Positions 1 through 4,107 of a stretch of DNA of 5,515 bases are shown here, in pieces. Position 1 is the stretch's first letter. Every line of letters begins with the position of its first letter. The stretch is taken from positions 1 to 5,515 of the forward strand of contig JAGWOU010000163.1 in NCBI GenBank assembly GCA_028870815.1. Reading direction: 5' to 3'. Both the position numbers and the translations under genes were made by a program. This DNA comes from Rhodospirillales bacterium (GTDB lineage Bacteria > Pseudomonadota > Alphaproteobacteria > Acetobacterales > Acetobacteraceae). The notes beneath the pieces are model-generated. The model saw nothing but the letters and a program-made list of their open reading frames with translations. It made no database searches and was not told the DNA's origin.

Positions 1-70
1 ATAGCTCAGTTGGTAGAGCAGCTGACTCTTAATCAGTAGGTCCAAGGTTCGAATCCTTGTGCACCCACCA
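1..70 (+). tRNA. tRNA-Lys (anticodon CTT), 5' end cut by window edge
   Basis: The cloverleaf can be read directly. The D stem is GCTC (4-7) with GAGC (16-19). The anticodon stem is 21-25 with 33-37, including one G-U pair, around the loop CTCTTAA (26-32), which gives anticodon CTT at 28-30. The variable loop is 38-42. The T arm is 43-47 with 55-59 around TTCGAAT. The 3' acceptor strand TGCACCC (60-66) is followed by discriminator A67 and a genome-encoded CCA (68-70). Position 1 is the seventh base of the 5' acceptor strand, so six bases (expected GGGTGC by pairing) lie outside the window. The product decodes lysine AAG codons. Confidence 0.95.
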
Positions 71-231
71 AATTCTGTGGCAAACCAAAGCCAGGCCAGG
101 AATTTCGTAAACGCCGCGTTTAAATGCCCGCGCCAATTCCGCAATGCCCTCATTTTTGTGCCGGCAACGCCCTTCCAAGATTGGGTTGCCTTACGTTTCC
201 TTCGGTTTCTCGATAGTAACAGAAGGGAAGG

Positions 232-237
232 TATACT
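232..237 (+). promoter_or_regulatory. Possible -10 element of the HiPIP gene
   Basis: TATACT matches the sigma-70 -10 consensus at five of six positions and lies just upstream of the palindrome at 239-264. No convincing -35 hexamer sits 16-18 bp upstream, where only a weak CTCGAT-like sequence is found. If this is the -10, transcription would start inside the palindrome, about 65 bases before the HiPIP start codon. This is a weak inference. Confidence 0.3.
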
Positions 238-238
238 G

Positions 239-264
239 TTTTAGGACATATTTATGTCCTAAAA
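239..264. promoter_or_regulatory. Perfect palindrome, candidate operator of the HiPIP gene
   Basis: Arms TTTTAGGACATA (239-250) and TATGTCCTAAAA (253-264) are exact reverse complements around a 2-base TT centre. The element lies 47 bp upstream of the HiPIP start codon and directly after a TATACT -10-like hexamer, where a repressor would block transcription. The A/T-rich centre flanked by GGAC/GTCC resembles dyads used by small dimeric winged-helix regulators such as the Rrf2 family (IscR/NsrR/RirA). That assignment is a guess, because no regulator gene is adjacent. It is not followed by a T run, so it is less likely to be a terminator. Confidence 0.55.
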
Positions 265-311
265 TGGTGAAAAGATTAAATTCTCAGTCGTTGTCAATTT
301 GAGGCCGCATT

Positions 312-590
312 ATGCCCACCCGTCGTATCCTGCTTAAGCATGGGGCCCTGGCCGCCTTTTCGGCCACGGTATTCAGCATCGCGATTAGCCGCCCGGCGGC
401 GGCGGCAATGGCCATGATGTCCAAGAAGCTGGCTGCTTATCAGGATACCCCACGCAATGGGGAACAGTGCTCAGCTTGTTGTATGTTTGTGCCCGGCGAC
501 CCTGGCCATTGCACCATGATCGAGGGTGATATCAGCCCGCATGGATGGTGCAAGTTCTGGCAGGCTGGCCCTAACGACACATGCAGTTAA
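312..590 (+). CDS. High-potential iron-sulfur protein (HiPIP), Tat-exported
   Basis: A 92-residue precursor of a small periplasmic electron carrier with one [4Fe-4S] cluster cycling between +3 and +2. The N-terminus is a Tat signal: TRRILLK at residues 3-9, a hydrophobic stretch at about 11-25, and an Ala-rich cleavage region at about 28-34. Export of a folded cluster protein requires Tat, which fits. The mature part carries the AYQDTP segment with the conserved HiPIP tyrosine (Y43). Cluster cysteines are C53, C56, C67 and C80, the last in the characteristic GWC motif. This short, Iro-like spacing resembles the HiPIPs of acidophiles. C57 and C91 are additional cysteines. The start is supported by GAGG at 301-304, 7 bases before the ATG. 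The gene appears monocistronic, with a palindrome upstream and a hairpin downstream. In the family, HiPIPs donate electrons to photosynthetic reaction centres or terminal oxidases, or take part in iron or sulfur oxidation. The partner here is unknown. Confidence 0.92.
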   Translation: MPTRRILLKHGALAAFSATVFSIAISRPAAAAMAMMSKKLAAYQDTPRNGEQCSACCMFVPGDPGHCTMIEGDISPHGWCKFWQAGPNDTCS

Positions 591-635
591 TTGTGAGGCT
601 CTGACACCCCGGCGGGTTATTCAATGCAGCCAGGC

Positions 636-673
636 GCGGCCGCGCAAAACCAAGCGCGGCCGCCTAATATTTC
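636..673 (+). terminator. Probable terminator after the HiPIP gene
   Basis: GCGGCCGCGC (636-645) pairs perfectly over 10 bp with GCGCGGCCGC (654-663) around the 8-base loop AAAACCAA. A moderately T-rich tail (CTAATATTTCT) follows on the + strand. On the opposite strand no U-rich tail follows, so it would serve the HiPIP transcript better than the converging CoA-binding gene. The interrupted T tract lowers confidence. Confidence 0.55.
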
Positions 674-695
674 TAACTAGACGTTATTGACCTGG

Positions 696-1127
696 CTAGT
701 GGGCCGGCCCGCCAATGCCTAAGCGCGGCATCTCTATCGCCGGGCAGCGGTTCATCACCACCGTCAGGCCGGCTTCCCGTGCCTCTTGAGCAGCTTCTTC
801 ATTCACCACGCCAAGCTGCATCCACACGGTTTTGGCCCCGAGTTTGATGGCCTCGCGCACCGGCTCCAGCACCTCGGTGGGGCGGCGGAACAGGTCCAGC
901 ATGTCGAACGGGCCTGCTTCCTCCAGCGTCGCCACAACCTTCTGGCCGTGAATCTCTTGTCCGGCGAGGGCAGGGTTCACCGGCACAACCTGGTAGCCAT
1001 GCCGGAGCAGATACTGCATCACCCCGTAGGAAGGCCGGTCAGGCTTTGCGGAAGCGCCAACAAGCGCAACCCGCTTCGTGCCGGTCAGAATGGAAATCAA
1101 CTCATTGTCGCTTGTCTGGTCTGTCAT
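696..1127 (-). CDS. CoA-binding domain protein, YccU type
   Basis: A 143-residue cytosolic protein made of a single Rossmann-like CoA-binding domain (family COG1832, the stand-alone relative of the succinyl-CoA synthetase alpha N-terminal domain). The glycine-rich nucleotide loop is VALVGASAKPDRPSYGV (residues 20-36). Next come the second strand VVPVNP (47-52), a central DLFRRP segment (78-83), WMQLGVVNEEA (102-112) and the conserved C-terminal NRCPAIEMPRL (126-136). The length is typical of the family, so it looks complete. The physiological role of this family is not firmly known. The start is preceded on the - strand by a GAAAAGAGAG purine tract. It is divergent from the GH17 gene, with 41 bp between start codons, and converges on the HiPIP gene. 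No functional link to either neighbour can be inferred. Confidence 0.9.
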   Translation of the reverse strand: MTDQTSDNELISILTGTKRVALVGASAKPDRPSYGVMQYLLRHGYQVVPVNPALAGQEIHGQKVVATLEEAGPFDMLDLFRRPTEVLEPVREAIKLGAKTVWMQLGVVNEEAAQEAREAGLTVVMNRCPAIEMPRLGIGGPAH

Positions 1128-1168
1128 CTCTCTTTTCCAATTCGGGTCCGTTGGCTAAGCCAGTGGAC

Positions 1169-2767
1169 ATGATCAAAGGTCTTTCCGCCTGCGCGCTGCT
1201 CAGCCTGCTTACATTTTTTCTCTGGCGCATGCCGAATCAACCCCAGGCTGGCGATGTGACCATGCCGGCCGGCAAGTTCAACTCCCTGTCCTATGCGCCG
1301 TACCGGGCGTGGCAAACGCCCATGGACAAATCCTTTCCATCGCCCGCACAAATTTCGAGTGATTTGCGGCTGATCAAGGGGCAGGCGGATGGCATCCGCA
1401 CCTATTCCTCCATCGAGGGCACGCTGCCAGAAACGCTGGCCCGCATCAAGGCGGGCACGGATGTCGCGGGCCTGGCAAAGAAAGCCGGGCTCAAGCTCTG
1501 GCTCGGCATCTGGCTCAGCTCAAACCCGGCGATCAACGCCAAGGAAATGGCGGCCGGCATTGCTGAGGCCAATGCCTATCCCGGCACCGTCACGCGGGTG
1601 GTGGTGGGCAACGAGGTGCTGCTGCGGCGGGATCTCTCGGTGGATGATCTGATCAAGGATATCGATTACGTCCGCGCCCGCGTGAAGCAGCCCGTGGCCT
1701 ATGCGGATGTGACCGATTTCTGGGCCAAGTTTCCACAAGTGGCGCCGCACGTGGATGTCGTGATGATCCATTTCCTCCCGTATTGGGAGAACACGCCGCT
1801 TTCCGTGGATGGCGCGCTGGCCGAAATCGGCGCCACCACGGAAAAATTCAAGAAGATGTTCCCGGGCAAGCAAATCTCCATCGGCGAGACGGGTTGGCCC
1901 TCGCGCGGGCGCTGGCGCGGCCCGGCGGCGCCTTCCCGTGTGAACGAGGCGGTATTCCTGCGGCGCTTCGTCACCCTCGCGGACAAAGAGGGCGTGGATT
2001 ACAACCTCATCGAAGCCTTCGACCAGAACTGGAAATATGAGAACGAGGGCGTGGCTGGGGCGAATTGGGGCATCTGGAACGCCAACCGGGTGCAGAAATT
2101 CCCGCTGAACGGCCCGGTGGTCGAGCATCCCTCCTGGCCCTGGTATGCCGGGCTGGGGGCTTTGGCCGGGTGCCTGCTGTTTGCTGCTGTCGGCTTTCGC
2201 AACATGCGCCTGGCGGTGCCGGCCTTCGCGCTGGGCAATGGCTTCGCGCTGGCCTGCATGGGCACGTTGCCCTTGCTCTACGATAACTGGCTGCGGCTGG
2301 ACGCGCTGGTGAACCTGCCCTTGCAGGCGCTGCTGGCCTTCGCCGCCATAAGGCGCGCGGAGGCGTTTCTGGCCGCTCGCCCGCCCGCCTTCACCCGCAA
2401 CGGGGCGGAGGTCCTGGCCCGGCTGCGGCGGGGGCGCTTTGGCTTTGACTACGGCTCGCTCTGGTTCCTGTTCCTGGCCTCGGCTTCCGTGTTCGAGGCG
2501 CTGTTGGTGTTCGACGGCCGTTACCGCGACGCGCCGATGGCCGTGTTCATCGTCGCGGTGATGGCCTCCGTGCTGCGGCTCTGGACCAAGGACCGCCCGG
2601 CGTTGGGCTGGGAGGAAACTCTGTCCGCCGGGGCGCTGGCGGTGCTGGCGCTGGTGGATTTCGTCATCGAAGGCCCAGAGAACCTGGATTTCATCACCTG
2701 GAATGTCGCTGCCCTGGTGCTGGCGGCGCCGGTGCTTCTGGCCCTCTGGCGGGCTTATAAATCGTAA
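1169..2767 (+). CDS. Membrane-bound GH17 beta-1,3-glucan hydrolase/transglycosylase
   Basis: A 532-residue protein with an N-terminal signal anchor (residues 4-19), an extracytoplasmic GH17 catalytic domain (about 35-315) and a polytopic C-terminus with about six or seven hydrophobic segments (about 325-343, 348-370, 376-394, 429-447, 456-470, 484-501, 509-527). The acid/base is in VVVGNEV (E149) and the nucleophile in ISIGETGWPSRG (E240), matching the GH17 signature. GH17 enzymes cleave or transfer beta-1,3-glucans. Bacterial members include the glucanosyltransferase domains of NdvB-type glucan synthases. Here no GT2 synthase domain is attached, and the membrane part follows the catalytic domain. 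A role in remodelling a periplasmic or capsular beta-glucan is inferred. The open frame extends upstream to 1046, but that would overlap the divergent gene. The ATG at 1169 directly precedes the signal anchor, although its ribosome site (GTGGA) is poorly spaced. The 3' end overlaps the convergent GFA gene by 13 bp. Confidence 0.87.
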   Translation: MIKGLSACALLSLLTFFLWRMPNQPQAGDVTMPAGKFNSLSYAPYRAWQTPMDKSFPSPAQISSDLRLIKGQADGIRTYSSIEGTLPETLARIKAGTDVAGLAKKAGLKLWLGIWLSSNPAINAKEMAAGIAEANAYPGTVTRVVVGNEVLLRRDLSVDDLIKDIDYVRARVKQPVAYADVTDFWAKFPQVAPHVDVVMIHFLPYWENTPLSVDGALAEIGATTEKFKKMFPGKQISIGETGWPSRGRWRGPAAPSRVNEAVFLRRFVTLADKEGVDYNLIEAFDQNWKYENEGVAGANWGIWNANRVQKFPLNGPVVEHPSWPWYAGLGALAGCLLFAAVGFRNMRLAVPAFALGNGFALACMGTLPLLYDNWLRLDALVNLPLQALLAFAAIRRAEAFLAARPPAFTRNGAEVLARLRRGRFGFDYGSLWFLFLASASVFEALLVFDGRYRDAPMAVFIVAVMASVLRLWTKDRPALGWEETLSAGALAVLALVDFVIEGPENLDFITWNVAALVLAAPVLLALWRAYKS

Positions 2768-3165
2768 GGCGGGGATTTTTCGTAGGCGGGCAGCGTTTCG
2801 TCCAGCGCCTGCCAGGAGACGCGTTCGCACACCCAGCCCTGGGTGGTCGGGCGAATCGCCTCCGCGTCATCCAGCGAGCCCAGCGTAACGCCAACAGAGC
2901 GGCCCTCGTGGTCGGTCATGTATAGCGGCATGCCGCAATCGGGGCAGAACCAGCGTGTGGCCTGGGGGGAGGAGGCATAGCCCTTCGCCTCGCCCTTTGT
3001 AACGGCAAAGCGCGCCGGCGGCACCTGCACCCAGGGCAGGGCGGCGGCACCGCTCGCCTTGCGGCATTCCCGGCAGAAACACACATCCGCCACGTCGCCG
3101 GGGGCATGCTCCAGCCGGTAGGCTATGCCGCCGCACAGGCAACCGCCAGTGAGGATGGTGGCCAT
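2755..3165 (-). CDS. GFA/CENP-V-type zinc-binding protein
   Basis: A 136-residue cytosolic protein of the GFA (glutathione-dependent formaldehyde-activating enzyme-like) family. The zinc ligands are seen in order: C9 and C11 in GGCLCGG, C29, C31 and C34 in CFCREC, and C74 and C77 in FCPDCG. The seven-cysteine layout and the length are those of single-domain family members. Most such proteins have no tested reaction. The founding member, Gfa of Paracoccus, was linked to formation of S-hydroxymethylglutathione, but this cannot be transferred to every homologue. The ATG at 3165 lies two bases after the stop of the PuuR-like gene (TGA-GC-ATG), so translational coupling in one operon is likely. 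A longer reading frame from 3336 would run through the regulator gene and is rejected. The C-terminal codons overlap the end of the convergent GH17 gene. Confidence 0.88.
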   Translation of the reverse strand: MATILTGGCLCGGIAYRLEHAPGDVADVCFCRECRKASGAAALPWVQVPPARFAVTKGEAKGYASSPQATRWFCPDCGMPLYMTDHEGRSVGVTLGSLDDAEAIRPTTQGWVCERVSWQALDETLPAYEKSPPYDL

Positions 3166-3167
3166 GC

Positions 3168-3719
3168 TCAGAAGGTGGGCGGGGAATTGGCGCTGATCAG
3201 CACGCAAGGCTCCGCTCCCTGGTTGCGGAAACGGTGCGGAATGTCGGACCGGAAATAATAGGCCTCGCCGGGGTATAGCGTGCGCTCCTGCGCCCCTACG
3301 GTCACGGTAAGGCAGCCGGAGACGACAATGCCGCATTCCTCGCCTTCATGGCGCAGCATGGCCTCGCCCGTATCGGCGCCGGGTTGATACACCTCATGCA
3401 GCATGCCCATTGCCCGGCCTTTGGCGCGGCGGCCAACCAGGCGCATGGAAATTTCCGGCAGATGGGCGATCTCGGTCAACTCCCCGGCGGAGAAGAACAA
3501 CTCGTCCGACGGCAAGAAATTCAACGTGAAAAATTCCGCGAGCGAAAGCGGGATGCCATCGAGGATTTTCTTCAGCGAGGAGATGGACGGGCTCACCCGG
3601 TTTTGCTCGATCAGCGAGATCGCGCCATTGGTTACCCCCGCCCGGCGCGCCAACTCCCGCTGGGTCAGCCCGAAAATCTGCCGGACTAATTTCAGCCTGG
3701 TCCCTATATCGTCGGACAT
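3168..3719 (-). CDS. puuR: PuuR-like transcriptional regulator (XRE HTH plus cupin)
   Basis: A 183-residue regulator with a Cro/C1-type HTH (residues about 7-62, including GLTQRELARRAGVTNGAISLIEQNRVSPSISSL) followed by a linker and a C-terminal cupin domain (about 108-178, with HEGEECGIVVSG and YPGEAYYFRSDIPHRF). The order, the size and the C-terminal ending SANSPPTF closely recall E. coli PuuR (185 residues), which represses putrescine-utilisation genes and is released by putrescine. Its position divergent from puuA supports the same role. The start is uncertain. The ATG at 3719 gives the usual PuuR length, but an in-frame ATG at 3746 (nine residues longer, with GGATG 7 bases upstream) is a credible alternative, and further in-frame ATGs occur at 3800 and 3833. 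No strong Shine-Dalgarno precedes 3719. It is probably co-transcribed with the GFA gene and probably acts at sites in the region 3720-4107. Confidence 0.88.
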   Translation of the reverse strand: MSDDIGTRLKLVRQIFGLTQRELARRAGVTNGAISLIEQNRVSPSISSLKKILDGIPLSLAEFFTLNFLPSDELFFSAGELTEIAHLPEISMRLVGRRAKGRAMGMLHEVYQPGADTGEAMLRHEGEECGIVVSGCLTVTVGAQERTLYPGEAYYFRSDIPHRFRNQGAEPCVLISANSPPTF

Positions 3720-3821
3720 TTGTTCATCTTGTAAGGCCAATGACATAACAGCACATCCGCGTTTAGGATAATCAACAATCTGCACCAAAAAAGCGTCCAT
3801 CTGCAATATAAAGTCGTGTGA

Positions 3822-3839
3822 TGCAAAATTCATTTTGCA
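3822..3839. promoter_or_regulatory. Perfect dyad TGCAAAAT-TC-ATTTTGCA, candidate operator
   Basis: Eight-base arms (3822-3829 and 3832-3839) are exact reverse complements around TC. The dyad ends 7 bp before a TTGACG -35-like hexamer pointing to puuA, and lies about 100 bp upstream of the puuR start. It could be the PuuR operator of this lineage. TGCAA...TTGCA dyads are also typical of alphaproteobacterial Fur/Mur boxes, so metal control is an alternative. Confidence 0.5.
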
Positions 3840-3846
3840 AATATTC

Positions 3847-3852
3847 TTGACG
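3847..3852 (+). promoter_or_regulatory. Possible -35 element of puuA
   Basis: TTGACG matches the sigma-70 -35 consensus at five of six positions. The best -10 at 17-18 bp is only CGAGAT/GAGATT (3870-3876), which is poor, so the promoter is tentative. A start near 3882 would give a leader of about 225 bases before puuA. Confidence 0.3.
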
Positions 3853-3861
3853 CATCTCTGT

Positions 3862-3889
3862 TTGTTAGGCGAGATTGGGCCGCCAACAA
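3862..3889. repeat. Bulged inverted repeat in the puuA upstream region
   Basis: TTGTT-A-GGCG (3862-3871) pairs with CGCC-AACAA (3881-3889): nine base pairs with a single unpaired A at 3867 and a 9-base loop. It would overlap the -10 region of the tentative puuA promoter, so it could act as an operator on DNA or as a hairpin in a transcript starting further upstream. Confidence 0.35.
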
Positions 3890-3961
3890 GGTTTGAGGAT
3901 TTGCGTGCTGTGGGATACCGGGCCGTACAAGAATAAGCGATTTCGGGGTTTCCAAACAGGG

Positions 3962-4020
3962 GGCGCGGCCTGGGGCCGTTCTTCCTGGCGTGTGCCCATG
4001 GGTGGCCGCGCCATGTTTTT
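3962..4020 (+). terminator. Terminator-like hairpin in the puuA leader
   Basis: GGCGCGGCC (3962-3970) pairs perfectly over 9 bp with GGCCGCGCC (4004-4012). The 33-base loop can itself pair in part (TGGG 3971-3974 with CCCA 3995-3998). A run of five T (4016-4020) begins three bases after the stem. It lies about 90 bases before the puuA start with no gene upstream on this strand, so a premature-termination (attenuator) role is possible. The long loop makes an efficient intrinsic terminator uncertain. Confidence 0.35.
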
Positions 4021-4098
4021 CCATCTCAAATCCGGGCGAGCGAACATTGCAATCACGTCAAGCGGCAGGGTGCGCCGGCGCGCCTTTCTTGCCGCCAT

Positions 4099-4103
4099 GG
4101 AGG
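4099..4103 (+). promoter_or_regulatory. Ribosome binding site of puuA
   Basis: GGAGG, four bases before the ATG at 4108, fixes the puuA start. The spacing is slightly short but the match to the anti-Shine-Dalgarno is strong. Confidence 0.75.
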
Positions 4104-4107
4104 CTAC

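Larger units (their letters stand above)
3720..4107. other. Divergent puuR/puuA regulatory region
   Basis: These 388 bp carry no convincing gene. From left to right they hold TGTTCAT (3721-3727) next to the puuR start, TGCA motifs at 3781, 3802, 3822 and 3836, a perfect dyad (3822-3839), a TTGACG hexamer (3847-3852), a bulged inverted repeat (3862-3889), a GC-rich terminator-like hairpin (3962-4020) and the puuA ribosome site (4099-4103). The left part, to about 3870, is AT-rich and looks like promoter and operator DNA. The right part is GC-rich and would form the puuA leader transcript. Confidence 0.7.

Noticed and set aside
43..70. tRNA 3' end as an integration attachment site
   Set aside because: No second copy of the tRNA 3' segment and no integrase gene were seen in the window.
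108..122. Small inverted repeat TAAACG-CCG-CGTTTA after the tRNA
   Set aside because: Six base pairs with no following T run, too weak to call as the tRNA terminator.
59..244. 61-codon open frame starting within the tRNA 3' end
   Set aside because: It begins inside the tRNA, has no ribosome site, no recognisable domain and runs into the HiPIP promoter region.
786..1172. 128-codon + strand frame antisense to the CoA-binding gene
   Set aside because: It is the antisense shadow of a well-supported family member, rich in His/Arg/Gln in the way GC-rich shadow frames are.
1520..2830. 436-codon - strand frame opposite the GH17 gene
   Set aside because: Its composition is low-complexity (Gln, Arg, His, Pro) and it has no motif, whereas the + strand frame has both GH17 catalytic signatures.
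3901..3936. Possible leader peptide (TTG or GTG start) in the puuA leader after GAGG
   Set aside because: The ribosome site is only two bases from the TTG and the peptide has no run of regulatory codons, so it is not supportable from one sequence.
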